Counted from the stretch's first letter, positions 8,450 to 20,200 are shown. The stretch: DNA of 64,000 nt from Thalassiosira profunda (GCA_036939355.1 JALLAP010000025.1:62001-126000), one strand, 5' to 3'. Program-made: numbers and translations. The notes: a model not told the origin generated them from the letters alone.

Positions 8450-10459
8450 CTACCGAAATCCTCTCTTCTGCAGACGGTTTCGAACGACATAATTGTCAGA
8501 GGATCGGCTGGATGGATCGCACTCCCGGCAAGGCGCGGTGCTCCAGACGATGTCGGTACCCTCCGATGGAGAGCCCTCCACAATGGCGAATCGCAGTGCG
8601 TATGTGCAGTTCTGCCGCGGCCACCATCGCTCAAGTGCCGTCACCTCGTCGTCCGTCAGGATTTCGACAACGACGCGGTTCTCTCTGTCCAGTTGCTCGT
8701 TTGTTATGACCGATGAATGTTGTTCCTGCTCCTGCCCTATCGAGTCGCTCCTTGCTCGGACCTCGTGAATGNCGCTCCTTGCTCGGACCTCGTGAATGAA
8801 GGACCGTCTCAGGTTCTCCTCAATTCCGGCCATGGCCACGCGCTGTGCGTGGAGCTCTGCTTCCGACAGGCCCGCAGCTCGCAGTGCCTGCAATGCTTCT
8901 GCGTGGTCAGCGCCCCTCCTGTCTGCTGGGGCATTTGCTGAAGCGGCAGCAGCAGCCGGGGCAGTAGGGAGATTCGCCGCCCCTTCCCCAGCAGCGGCAG
9001 AAGTTGCTGCATTGTTGCTTCCCGCCAGCAGTGTCGAAGTCTCGCCCCGCAGGAAAGATTCCAGGTGGGGAGGAACCAATGGCAGAGAATGCGCGTCGCA
9101 GAGCACCTCGTTGGAATCGGGTGCCGGGATGGGGCCTCCCTCGCCAGTCTTGATGTACTTTCGCCAGCGGTGACACCACGAGCGCGGGAGGGCGCAGTAT
9201 ACGCCCGGCTTGAGTGGGCAGGTGGTCCTCGATTGCATGGGAGCAAACATGCCTGTGCCCAGGCTGCTGCCTAAAGGCACCGGCTGCGCAGGGACGAGGC
9301 AGTTCGATGGATATCCTTTTGAGCTCCTCGTGTAAAAACCCCTGACCAGTGGACAGCTCAGCGGCTTCTTTCGGTTGGCCTTCTCTTCCTCCTTTTTGTC
9401 CGCGACCGCCTTTTTGGCTGTCTCTGCCTCGGCAGCGCACATCAAGCAGCCATGAACACCTGCCTTGCCCCCGGCCTCGAGTTGGGTGGAGTCAGGGTAG
9501 AGACGCTTGAGCACCTTCCACGCCTGCTTGTCCATGACCCGTCTGCGGGCGCGGGCGGACTTGGTGGAGCACTGCTTGACGCTTCCGTGTTCGCAGCTGG
9601 ATCGAAACGAGGCCCAAATTGAGCACAGTGTCAGACGCGATGTCTTCGTTGCAAAACAAGCACATCACGGGCACTCACACGATGTCGGTGTTGATGTTCG
9701 ACCACGGCGGCATGGCATCGCTCATCTTCCGCTCCCTCTGCCGCTGCTCCTTCCGCGACAGCTTCTTCTTCCCCGACGATCCGGGATGCTTCCGATGCTT
9801 CCCCTTTCCCTTGGGCGTGCCAGCCACAGCCGCCAGTCTCGCCTCCTCGGCGGCCCGCCGCCGCTCCTCCTTTTCTTTCCGTTCCTCCTCCTGCCCCTCC
9901 AGCCACCGCAATGCGGCGCGGCACCACGATTTGGACACGTAGAAGCACGAATCTCGTTCGTGGAGGGGAGGTTCGGGACGGGAGAGGACGCGGGCCACGA
10001 CGAGCATCTCCATGTTGCGGAGCATCTCGTAGGTGAGCACCTTCTCGGCGGGCGCGCCTGCGGGCGTGGCGGCGGCGGGAGACGCCTCCTTGCCCTTCCT
10101 CCCGCCCTTCTTGGCCACGACGGCCACGGACTTGACTTCCCCCGCAACGATCGGCGACATGTATCCTTCGGTGAGGTCGCTCGGGTACTGTGGCGCGAAC
10201 GACAAGAATGGATGAGGAGCTGAGACGACGAACCCACCAAGCACATCCTACCACCCTATGCATCAGCACTCACCACCTCTTGGGCGTAGTGTTCGACGAC
10301 CGCCACGATCATCTCCCGATTGTTGAAGCACCGCGCCGTCCGCTGCAGCGCGCTCAGATCGGTGGCGCGGAGGTACGTCAAGATGTTCAGGTGCAGCTCG
10401 CGGGGGAAGGACCGGATGTCCGTCGGGTTGGCGAGGGAGAGGGGCGTCTTGAGGCTCAT
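8450..10459 (-). CDS. F-box protein with two DUSP-like domains (USP48-like, no protease domain)
   Basis: Three exons: 10459-10274, 10187-9679 and 9596-8450, with introns of 86 and 82 nt, giving 613 residues. Exon 1 is an F-box (FPRELHLNILTYLRATDLSA). Residues around 120-240 form a first DUSP-like domain: FYVSKSWCRAALRWLE, then across the second intron WSNINTDIVCEHGSVKQ, the 'N-x-D-I-x-C-x-H-G' signature of USP48-type DUSPs. A second unit follows (LKPGVYCALPRSWCHRWRKY and NEVLCDAHSLPLV). No ubiquitin-protease Cys or His box is visible. An SCF substrate adaptor using DUSP domains for binding is the natural inference. An N at 8772 with a 26-bp duplication adds nine spurious codons (see repeat entry), so the true protein is probably 604 residues. 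Confidence 0.82.
8746..8798. repeat. 26-bp direct duplication around a single N (assembly join)
   Basis: The 26 bases at 8746-8771 are repeated exactly at 8773-8798, separated only by an N at 8772. An ambiguous base bracketed by identical sequence is what results when two overlapping contig ends are joined without being merged. Together with the N it adds 27 bp, in frame, to the F-box/DUSP gene. Confidence 0.9.
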
Positions 10460-11171
10460 GGTGTTGCGTTTGTAAGCTGTGGAATAGGGGCTTTGGATGT
10501 GCACGTCGCGTCTCAGGTGAACCTATTTGCAAATTGCAACGGCCGATGATTGATGCGATGCCCCGATGAATTGTGATGAGAGGATCCCTCGACGAAGCAA
10601 GAGTCCCTTGCCAGCAGCGCGGGAATAGGGTGAGGGCTCGAACACCAAGGGCAGATTCTGATTGCAAGGAGAATCTCGTGCTGATTCGACCGTTGCTTCA
10701 GGTAGCACGTTGATTTTGATGGCCGCCGCGCGCGCAGCTGAAGCGCACTCTTCTATCAGAGGGTATGGCACGCGCCCCCGATCACGCGGCGTAGACGTTC
10801 TATTCCGGGTGTCAGCGCCCTATTCGAGCCTACGAGCGCGGCTTCCTCCGGGGCTCGCGTAGTCTCTGTCGGCTGCTGTTTTTTTTTGGGTGTTGTGCTT
10901 TGTTGGGGGTTGGGTTGTGGGGGAGGAAGGAATTTTAGGGGGGCTAGAAGCCCGTAGACGTCAGCTTGACGTCAGCAACTGATTCCTCCGTACAATTGCT
11001 ACTCCAATTCTGAGAATCTTGCAAGTTCAGGGGGAATTCCCCACTGCCCGCTCGCCAGCGCTCGCCCTCGCTATCTTGCTCATCCCCCTCGCGCGCCTCC
11101 ATCCATCACCACATCTCTCGCTCGCCCACGAGCCTGGCTTTGTTCGCTCGGCTAGACGTCGCGTCGCGACG
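10460..11171. promoter_or_regulatory. Divergent intergenic region with paired ACGTCA elements
   Basis: This 712-bp gap separates the F-box/DUSP gene (minus) from the GNAT gene (plus). Close to the minus gene is ATTTGCAAATTGCAA at about 10523-10537. Two CRE/bZIP-like sites lie at 10956-10963 (AGACGTCA) and 10967-10974 (TGACGTCA), about 200 bp before the GNAT start. TGACGT/ACGTCA pairs are known as CO2/cAMP-responsive elements in diatom carbonic anhydrase promoters. A T8/GT-rich tract occupies 10878-10925. I see no gene here. Confidence 0.5.
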
Positions 11172-12407
11172 ATGGCTGGGAGATTGCTGCAGTTTGTATT
11201 GCTGCTGCTGCCGTGCGTGTCGTCTGCGGCGTTCACCTCGCACACGCACACATCACATGCATCTCTCGCGGCAGAAAGAGGAGGTGCCACGAGAAGCCTC
11301 GGCGTCAAAGGTCGGCATCGGCCGAGGCCGTGGTCGCGCTCGGATACCAATCGTCGATGCGGCAACCTCATAATATCCCATCGAGGCGCGTCGATGTTGA
11401 ATCTCGTTCCCTTCTCGGACGCGTGGGATACCCATAGCGAAAGCGACCGCAGCAAGAAGCAGCAATCGTTCGCATCCCTCCTGCCCAGCCTGGGATGCGG
11501 CGCCTTCAACGCGGAGGGGATGCTGGTCCACAATTCCGGCGGGGAGAACGAACGATATCGCCTCTACCTTGCCACCGACGTCGACGATTTGCCTCCCGTC
11601 ACCAAGCTCACGTTAGATGTGTTTGATGCTTCTGCGATCACGCTCTCGAGCACGTCGGACTGGAGCGCCCTCGAACAGGCGTTGGTGGGGGCGGTGGTCG
11701 AGCCGGCGATCGGGATGTACAACGCGTACGCGCAGGCGGTGGGGTACACCGAGGTTCTATCGGGGCTGAGGAGACGAATGCGAAATCGAATGGGTGGCAC
11801 CGCGGAGGACTGCGATTGGCTGGCACCGCTGGTTGCGCCCGAGGGCGGTTCGAGCGGCAAGAAGGAGGCCAGTACGTTGGAAGAGATCGCGGCTCGATCG
11901 TCGCTCATTCTCGCGTTGGCCAGACCCTCGGGCGAGGATATGGAAGTGGTCGCCTCGGTGGAATTGCGATTGCAACCGACCGATGCCAAGATCCCGTTCT
12001 CGCAGCCGTGGTTGGACAAACTCGAACGGAGGCTCGTCAGAGCGATCCCGTTTGTGAAGGGCGAATCGATAACACCGATAACAAACAAGGGGAATGCGTC
12101 GGACCGCGAAACAACGATAAAAGAAGGGAAAGGCAAAAGTGCTCCGCTGCGCCCGTACCTCTGCAATCTATGCGTCTCGCCGTCTCTGCGCTCCTTGGGA
12201 ATTGGACGGGCGCTGTGCCGCATCCTGGAAGCGATCGCGCGGCAGCGGTGGGGATATTCCCACATTTACCTTCACGTCGATCCCTCCAATGAAGCGGCAT
12301 GCCGACTCTACGAGAAGGAGGGCTACGTCGACGTTGGAAGGCGGTGGAACGTTATCTGGGCGGGCGGATCCGAAGGGATCAGTTATTACGTGAAAAGATT
12401 AAGATGA
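11172..12407 (+). CDS. Plastid-targeted GNAT-family N-acetyltransferase
   Basis: 411 residues from the ATG at 11172. This start is preferred because it begins a clean signal peptide, MAGRLLQFVLLLLPCVSSAA, followed by FTSHTHTSH. The F right after the cleavage site is the hallmark of diatom bipartite plastid presequences. An in-frame ATG at 11019 would bury this leader. The C-terminal third is the GNAT fold: LCNLCVSPSLRSLGIGRALC is motif A with the acetyl-CoA pyrophosphate loop (R-x-x-G-I-G-x-A), and HVDPSNEAACRLYEKEGY is motif B. The middle region contains a long insertion. Plastid GNATs acetylate protein N-termini or lysines; the substrate here is unknown. Confidence 0.88.
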   Translation: MAGRLLQFVLLLLPCVSSAAFTSHTHTSHASLAAERGGATRSLGVKGRHRPRPWSRSDTNRRCGNLIISHRGASMLNLVPFSDAWDTHSESDRSKKQQSFASLLPSLGCGAFNAEGMLVHNSGGENERYRLYLATDVDDLPPVTKLTLDVFDASAITLSSTSDWSALEQALVGAVVEPAIGMYNAYAQAVGYTEVLSGLRRRMRNRMGGTAEDCDWLAPLVAPEGGSSGKKEASTLEEIAARSSLILALARPSGEDMEVVASVELRLQPTDAKIPFSQPWLDKLERRLVRAIPFVKGESITPITNKGNASDRETTIKEGKGKSAPLRPYLCNLCVSPSLRSLGIGRALCRILEAIARQRWGYSHIYLHVDPSNEAACRLYEKEGYVDVGRRWNVIWAGGSEGISYYVKRLR

Positions 12408-12475
12408 ATCTTCTGCGATGAAGAATCTTACGACTGCAGATGTGGCGACAGAACACTGTCCCAAGGGTATCCAAT

Positions 12476-13715
12476 TCATCCAAACGCCGAGATGAGCAGG
12501 CTGATCCCGCACAGAAACAGGAACACGGCCAGGACGCCCCGAATCGTATCCTTCGAATCCTTCACGTATTGGAACAGCGTGCTTCCCGCGTATCCCCCGG
12601 CGATCGAACAAACGATCACGCTCAGGTACAATCTCCAATTTTCCTTCTCGTACCCCATCCTCCCCGAATCGGTAAATGTATTGACCAGATAAAAGATCTG
12701 TCTCATCACCACATTGCAGCACATGATCGCCACCCCCGTCGCACGCTGGGAGATCTTGTCGAAGGAAACCGGACGGGGCGGATGGAGGAAATAGAAGATG
12801 AGCGGTGGTCCGCGGATGGCGACCATGCCCCCCAGGAAGCCGGACGCGCCCCCGGCGAGTAGCGTCCAGAATGTGGCTGGGTTGGCTCCAATTTTGAGTT
12901 GCTCGAACGGTTCTTTGGGAGGGTTGCTGTTCGATTGGGCGTTGGTGTCGCGTAGAGATTCGGCAGCATTCGATTCTTCTATTGTTGCATCGTTTGTCGC
13001 CGTAGCGTCTGCGTTGTTGCCGGACGGTTCACCACTCTCCAGTGCATTCTCCTCAAAGTCGTCGTCTTTGGCCGTCTCCTCCATCTTTTGCGCCTCGGCA
13101 TCGCCACCCCCATTGCCCTCCTCTACGGCCTCCAGCTTGGCATCCCCCGCAGCCTTCGCACCCGTCTCTCCCTCCCCCGTCCGGCACCTGTCGCAAACAC
13201 TCCCAAACCACTTTCGCTTGCAATAAATCTCAAAGCAGGCGACGAACGTCACGAGCGCCCCCGCCACGGCCTGGACGATTTTGGTGGGGACTTTGTCGCT
13301 CACGAGCTGGCCGAGGGGGGTGGACACGAGCGTGATGGGCACGAAGAGGAGGAGGATGCGACGATGGGCGTGCTTCAGCACCTGCGCCTTGTACAGCAGT
13401 AGCGGCTGCGCGAGTTGTCGTAAAAAATGAGAGATAACATTTTGCTGTGAGGAATGCCCTAAATATATATGTTCCAACGAATGCAATATCATGTGCTGCA
13501 TATCATATGCACGCACGCACCTGCATGCTGAACAGCGACAGCGCCTGGATGAACACGGCGTACTTGAAGCCGGTCTCGTCATATCCCGCCAGCTCCACGA
13601 TCTGCCAGACGAAGAGGAAGATGATTGCCTGGCCGAAGCCCGTCACGGCGGCCCCGACGTTGCCCGCGAAGGCGCAGGCCGATAGGAGGGCGACGGTGGC
13701 CGCGCTTGCCGTCAT
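12476..13715 (-). CDS. TauE/SafE-type sulfite/organic-anion exporter family membrane protein
   Basis: Exon 1 is 13715-13521 (65 codons, donor CAG|GTGCGT). Exon 2 runs to 12476 from either 13444 (76-nt intron, the size typical here, 387 residues) or 13405 (115-nt intron, 374 residues); both keep frame. The first helix has the TauE motif GNVGAAVTGFGQAIIFLF. The second half repeats it as LLAGGASGFLGGMVAIRGPP followed by a LIFYFLHP helix. Between the halves sits a cytosolic loop of about 110 residues rich in Glu, Asp, Asn and Ala. A C-x-x-C motif (CDRCRTGE) lies just before the loop. The family exports sulfite, sulfoacetate and similar anions; the substrate is not predictable here. Confidence 0.85.
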
Positions 13716-14144
13716 GTTGGAGGGCTGCGATGCTTTAGCTGCCCTCCCACGCGCTGGGGGTTGGAGGTTAGTTGGAGGGTGGAGCCGCGCCGCGCGCTGT
13801 GTTGGAGGTTGGAGCGCGGGCGGGATCCTTGTGCTTGTGCTTGCTGCGCTGCTGCGCCGCGCTGCGCCGCTGCGCCTACCTCTGTCTTTTTGTCGGCAGC
13901 GCGTGCGTGTTCAAGAGGGGTTGATCCTGAGGCCTAGCGTGACCAGACGGACAGAAAGGACATTTGACAGTCACGGGCATCCGAAGACTGCCGTTCCTCC
14001 CTGTCCGATCCCTAACAGAGGGGTCCCGCATTGCGTCATGACGACAGATATTTTGTCTGAGACGCCTCTTATTTGTCCTTTTTTGTCTGAAGACATTCAT
14101 TTTGTCCGAGACTTGGTCTTGGAACTTGGAACTCCCCTCGCAAA
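13716..14144. repeat. Divergent intergenic region with GTTGGAGG and GCTGCGC repeats and three TTTTGTCYGA copies
   Basis: A 429-bp gap between the TauE and sulfotransferase-PP2C starts. The TauE side (13720-13825) repeats GTTGGAGG several times. A GCTGCGC/GCCGCTGC run follows (13842-13876). Next to the plus gene, TTTTGTCTGA occurs exactly at 14051-14060 and 14081-14090, and as TTTTGTCCGA at 14100-14109, the last ending 35 bp before the ATG. No gene is seen. Confidence 0.55.
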
Positions 14145-17100
14145 ATGAGATTTGGCCTGTGGAAAGTGCGTGTTGCGCCGCGGCTTTGCTCGTTGCTTTG
14201 CTTGCTTTGCAGCCACGCCACACACTTCTTGCTGCAACGCACTGCTCATAATTTTACCATGATGACGATGCATCCGTCGTGGGAGGAGACCGACGTGAGC
14301 TCCGACGACGGCGCTGCCTTCCTCGCTGCCGACAGCCTCGACGGTGCCGGCCTCGCTACCGACAGCCTTGGCGCGGACGATGAGGCGTCGGAGGAGGACG
14401 AGGCCTTGATCGGCGCCCTCTTCCCCGGAGCAAGTTTCGCCACCGCCGTCCCTTCTCCGGAGCAAGCTTCGCCGGCGGAGAAAGCCGCGCCCGGCCCCGG
14501 CCGCGAGAGGGCGGCGAAGAACGTTACAGCCCAGGTGCCACCCGTCTTTTTCATGATCGGGTGCCAGAGATCGGGCTCCAACTGGCTGCGCACGGTGAGT
14601 AGGTTGTTGTCATCTTGCCGCGGCGCCAGCTTCGACGAGGCAGAGAACGATCTGCGGAGGCATGATTGCATTGACTTGACATACGACAACTAGACTTGCT
14701 CACATCTTATATGCAATTCATTTTCTCTTTCGTCGCCGTATGAACAGATGCTCTCCGAGCGGGAGGACCTCATCGCGCCCCACCCGCCTCACATCATGCG
14801 GGATTTCGTGCCCCGGCTGCCCAAGTACGGCGATCTCGCGGTGCAGGCCAACCTCCGGGTGAGTTGCTGAGAGATCTCTTTGCTCTAGTTCTAAGTCCAT
14901 ACTATGTGCTCACTCATGTGCTCATGTATCTTGCATATGCTCTCGAACGCATAGATCCTCGTCGACCACGTCTGCGCCTTCGTGGAGCGGAACCAGGTCC
15001 AGTGGCTCGACCTGCACTCCCGTCCGATGAAATTCAACCGTCAATCAATCCTGACGGAGGTTTTGCTGACCGTGGAGTGCCTCCACTTCAAGAAGAAATA
15101 CACGGCCGCGCAGGAGGACCGGGAGGTGCCCGAGCGCGTGGACGGTCCGTACTACCTTCTTGTGGTGTTCGATGCCATCATGAACGCGATGACGAAGGCG
15201 AATGGAAAGAAGGTGAGTCTCTTTAAGAATGTCGGCTAGTATCTCTCCGTTTGCAATGCCATTCAACTCACGTACATGTGCGCGTCGCATCTTCTTCCAC
15301 CAGATCTGGATGTGCAAGAGTATGGGCATGTCTCAATTCCACGATTTGCTGCTCTCGTTCTACGGGAAGGAGCGCCTGCGCTACATCTATCTCGTCAGAG
15401 ATCCCCGCGACGTCTGCCTCTCCTTCATGAAGACGCCGGTGGGCGACTGCCACCCGTACGCCATCGCAAAGAAGTGGGCGAAGCTGCAGAACTTTGCCGC
15501 CCGCATTCTGCACGAGACGCCCGACCTGGTCCACCAGGTGTGCTACGAGGAGGTGCTGGGCAACAAGGAGGCGCAGGTGGCCAAGGTTGTCGAGTTCATG
15601 GGCGCCCGGGAAGTCTGTCGCTCGATGCGGCGCGGAAGCGTCGTCGCCATCAAGAGCGAGAAGGACGTGGTGCAGGGCGCCAAGAAGGGCCGCGAGGCCA
15701 TGATGGCGCGGCGACTCTCCTACCAGTTCAAGAACCTCGCGCGAGGCGACTCTTTTACCAAGGGACAGTTCAGAAAATGGGCGACGGGAATGAATGACGA
15801 TGATATGAGGCTCGTCGAGTCGGTGGCCTTCGAGGAGATGAAGCGGCTGGGGTACGAGCCGCACTTGATCAAGTCGGAAGAAGATCGCATCGAATTCACC
15901 GAAGCGTTGTGCGCCGATTACGACGCCGAGAACAAGCGGCTCATCGAGAAGATGAACGCCGACCTCGCAATCGAGAACCCGGACGACCTGAAGCGACGTC
16001 AGGTCCAGGCGGCGGTGCTCGAGAAGACCGTCTCCGAGCACTACGACGAGGACTTCGCCCTGTCCCCCGATGTTGACCTCGAGGACGCCCTCGATTCCGA
16101 AAACGAGGCTGCTCACGACAAGGGGTTCCTCTGCGGGAACGACGCCGCAACGTTCGACTTCCATCGCTGGCCCGTGGGCGCATCCCTCGTGGGCTTCCAG
16201 TCCGACGCCGAAGTATCGAACCGTTTTGAGCTGCAGGATACAAAAACGCTGAAGCTGAACGGAGGCCTCGCGATCACGTTCGCCGCAGCAAGCCAAGCGG
16301 GTTACTACCCCCATGATGTCGACAAGGCCAACCAAGACGCGTTCATTGCCGGCGAGGCGGTGCGTGAGCGAGCGGGCAGCAAACCTCTGCTCAAGAAGGA
16401 GAGGGAGAATGGTATTTTGTTCGCCGTGTTTGACGGACACGGGCCCTCGGGGGCCGAGTGCGCTCGTATGGCTCGGGACTCTGTGTTGGAGCAGCTCTCG
16501 GAGCAATTGGACGACAGCCTTCGGACGGCTCATCTTGACGTGAGCGAAACCGATCGCGTCGCAGAGACGCTCTCTAGGTCGTATCGGCGATCCTCGTCCC
16601 TACTCGAAACGGGAGAGGTTGGTATCGATGCAACGCTTTCAGGGACAACTGCCACGTCCCTGTTGGTGACGAAAGACTTCCTTCACACGGCCAACGTGGG
16701 AGATTCGCGGATCTTGCTTGTTGAGCGAGATTCGTTCCGGGCTCTCACCACAGATCATACTCCAGATCGCAAGGATGAGGTTCGGAGAATCGAGGCGAAT
16801 GGAGGCCTTGCCTCTGGCTCGCGCATCTGGAGCAAGACAGGCCAGTGCGGAACTGCATTTACGAGGTCGATTGGAGATGCGATCGCCAAGAAGCTGGGCG
16901 TTTGCGCCGATCCGGAGTGTGCCCACGCTCCTTTGCCCAAGTCCGATGCGGCGTTCGTGCTTGGAAGCGACGGCGTATTCGACTTTGTTGGAGAGGCAGA
17001 GGTCGCAGCCACTGTGCGCAAATACACCGATCCTGCCGAGGCCTGCCGCGAGCTCGTTGGCAAGGCCTGGAATAGGTGGAACGAAAGCGAGGAGAGGGCC

Positions 17101-17190
17101 GACGACATTACCGTCATTGTGGGCCATGTGAAGGAATCCAACCGGGGCATTTGGAGGAAGCTTCGTAATCGCATTGCGCGGAGGGGTTGA
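14145..17190 (+). CDS. Sulfotransferase-PP2C protein phosphatase fusion
   Basis: Exons 14145-14594, 14748-14858, 14955-15212 and 15304-17190 (introns 153, 96 and 91 nt, all phase 0) give 901 residues. An N-terminal hydrophobic segment suggests a membrane anchor or signal. Residues about 135-420 are a PAPS-dependent sulfotransferase: the 5'-phosphosulfate loop CQRSGSNWLRTML spans the first intron and the 3'-phosphate motif YLVRDPRDVCLSF lies near residue 305. Residues about 590-895 are a complete PP2C: NQDAFIAG, FAVFDGHGPSG (near 647), GTTATSLL, ANVGDSRILL, LTTDHTPD, SIGD, LGSDGVFDF and ADDITVIVGH. All metal-binding Asp residues are present, so both activities look intact. The domains share a single 1887-bp exon, so this is not two merged genes. 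Confidence 0.9.
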
Positions 17191-17299
17191 GGAATTATGC
17201 ACAGATGCTTTCAGCGACCGTAGGAGCCACTGTTATGTTACATTTCATAGGTTACAATGTTATTGATACGTCTCTACTCGCCACAAGAAATGGCTCCGT

Positions 17300-20200
17300 T
17301 CAAAGTTCCTCGTCGTCTTCTGCACCAATGCTCGCGACAACTGTTTCCTCGATGTCGTTTGCATTGCCGTTCTCTTCCGGCGAAGACGAGCTACCAAAAC
17401 AGCCCGGAGACTTGTCGGTGGGATCGTTGCAGATGCATTGTGGTATCTCGCGGCAGTAATCGCAAAATCCTTTCCCGGAACAGTTTGCTGGGCACACTAA
17501 ATGGGGACAGATCACGGCAAGCCGCGGGCACTGCACCGTGAATTCGCCCAAATCCAACGCCTGCCCCTCGTAATCGCATTGATACACTTTCTCGCTCACC
17601 ACGATGTCTATCTTGCCGTCGATGGAGTTGCAGTACGATTCTAAGCAAACGGAGGAGGGCTTATCTGTCTCGAAACATCGGCTGTTGGTGGAGTACTTTT
17701 CTCCAGCCAACGAAGGAGAGCTGGCACCGTCCGAACACAATTTGACGTTTGCCAGTCTCATGGGGCAAACGTCGTCTGACTCGCTCTCTTCTCCCCTCTG
17801 GCAATCAGCCTTGTAATTGTGAGTGTAGTCGCACTCCGAAGGCTCGGGATGAAGCATCGAGCCCAGACTTTCGTCGGCCACATCGTTGCAGAAGAAGCCA
17901 CGACTGTATTCAGGCACGACACTTTTCGATTCCCCTACGCAGTCGCCCTCGACGAATCCACAGCCTGCGCCTCTACCAAACAGAGGGACTGTCGAATGCT
18001 CAAAGTTGGCTCGGTACCAACCTGAATCTGCCAACAAAGCCAGAGTCAGCGGGCTCAAAGAGAACGCAGCGTCAGCTGATCCGCCCATCTGTGCGAAATC
18101 CTCGTCGAAATGATAACGAGGATCGAACGAGTCGCCAAAACACGACGACGAATGTTCCTGACTGAGCCTCGCGCCAAGAAGTCTCTGACAGTCGAAGTGA
18201 TTTCGAGTGACTTGACGCACAGTGGGCGTGGCCACGAGAAAGTAAGGCGCATCATCAACGGCGTCTTCGTCAAGATCTGCACTGGATTGCAGCATATTGG
18301 GCACCAAAAGAGTCTGCTCTGTTCCGTCCACACACGTCACCTTTCTCTCTGTCGACCCATACGGCTGGCCAGTTTCAGAGTTGCGGTAATGTCGGAAAAG
18401 AGAGGGACTCATGCCCAAAATCTTTCCAACCTCAATCGTGAGGGAAGATGTGAGGCGCAGGTTCTCCTCTTCCCCAACTTCCCCAAACGACACGTTAATG
18501 TTGTCAAGGCACACGTTGATGTTGGCAGAAAGGGGTCGCAGATTCTGATCAAAAGAACAGACGGCGGCGTGTGAAACAAGGCTGCGCGAATGCTGATTGT
18601 CGGCGCACCGAGGACCATCGATGGTGACATATACGATGGTATCCGTGTTGGGAATACCATCCTTCAGGTGCTGTGATGGGATTTTAGCCTCTCCGCACGT
18701 GTCCTGCTCTGATCCACCCAGAGACAGAGGAAAGATATTGTCCACTGGTGGGACGATGGAGAGAGCCCCTGTCCAAATCTCTGACACAGCTGGCAAGACG
18801 TCTCCGGTCAAAGTCTCTACCTTGGCAATGGTCGCAGCTGTCACACGTTCTGGACGCCTTCCTTTCTCATTCGAAGTCTTGCGATGGCTTTTGAAATCGA
18901 GGAGGTGATCTGCAGCGAAGGTGACACGAAGCGGCCGGTAGTCCTCGCCGTCTCCGTAGTTGACAAATGTTTTGCGGTCTCCCTCGGCCATCTCAAGATC
19001 GAAGCGATTCGCCGTGCGTCGTCCATCTTGGTGCAGGGAATATTTGGGGGTGTTGATAGGGACCGAGGATGTCACCCAGGAGTCCTTCATCGGTGAAGCG
19101 CTGCCCACGATGCCAGACAACCGCTGATCCTGCTGATACTGCAAAAACGATCCGTGGAGCTTCCGAGGGCGGGAGGTCGCCATCGCCGAGAATGATCTTG
19201 ACTCAGGATCTAGAGACGCGCCATTCCACCAGGTATTCGACGCCGTGGGATGTCGGGGCACAATGCTTGGATCCCAGGGGTCGCATCTCTTCATGGGCAG
19301 GGGCAGCTCTTCCGCCCCACTGTCGCCATAATACGAATCGAGTGAGTCCGCTTCCAGCTTCCTTCTCCCATCTGAACCCATGCGTTCATCGGCACCCAGG
19401 TCGGTTTCGTACAAAGAATCTTCCTCGTTCGCAACTTCCAGCTTACGAGCAGGATCCTCTGGCAGGACGGCATCGTCGTCTCCCATTAGCGTGGCATCCT
19501 TGGTGCTGTTGGACTCTGTCGTCGACGCGTCATGCTCTCTCGACTTGAACATGCTTGTATACCAGGGGTCAGTCTCGGGAGGCGCATCTGATTCGGCCGT
19601 AGCATCATCGTCGCCATCTGACGTGGGGCTCTGGGTGTCCTCTTCTGGAAGGGACACGGTGGGCGCCATGGTGGGGGCCTCGGTCGACGGGCAGATGGGC
19701 TCGCTGCCATCGATGAGCTCCGGCGGGTAGCAACTCTCAAACAAGGGCCGCCACAGGCACCCTGGGTGCAGCAGCAGGCGAGAAAGGGTCAGCTCAGTAC
19801 GCTTGTGCTACAAGGACCGATCATCGCCACCAAAACGGAAGAACTCACCTACTCCTGACTGCAGGCAATCCTCCTCCGACTCGAAGGCGCCGCAGGTACA
19901 GTCAGTCGTGTTGTCCATGAGAGTCATGCCCACTCTCTTGGCCCGTTCCTCCTCGGACATGCCGTCGAGCTTCTCCTCCTTGAAAAAGGTCTTGATAAAG
20001 GGCGGCCGGGCGCCGTAGAGGGAACGGTCGGTCATCTTGTACATGCTGCGGCGAAAGGCAATGAGTACACATCTGTTGAATGCGTGTTGACAAACGAATG
20101 CAAGGACTCACCCGTCCTTCTTCTCGCGCGCCAAAAATGCAAAGTAAGAGGTGCCGGTGGGTCCGGGAGGGCCGATGATCTTCTTTCGGAACATAAGCCG

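Noticed and set aside
13842..13890. GCTGCGC run considered as a possible structured RNA or CpG-type promoter
   Set aside because: It is a simple low-complexity repeat without a stable alternative pairing pattern that I could support.
15268..16533. A 421-codon open frame on the minus strand
   Set aside because: It is antisense to the sulfotransferase-PP2C exon, whose motifs are unambiguous.
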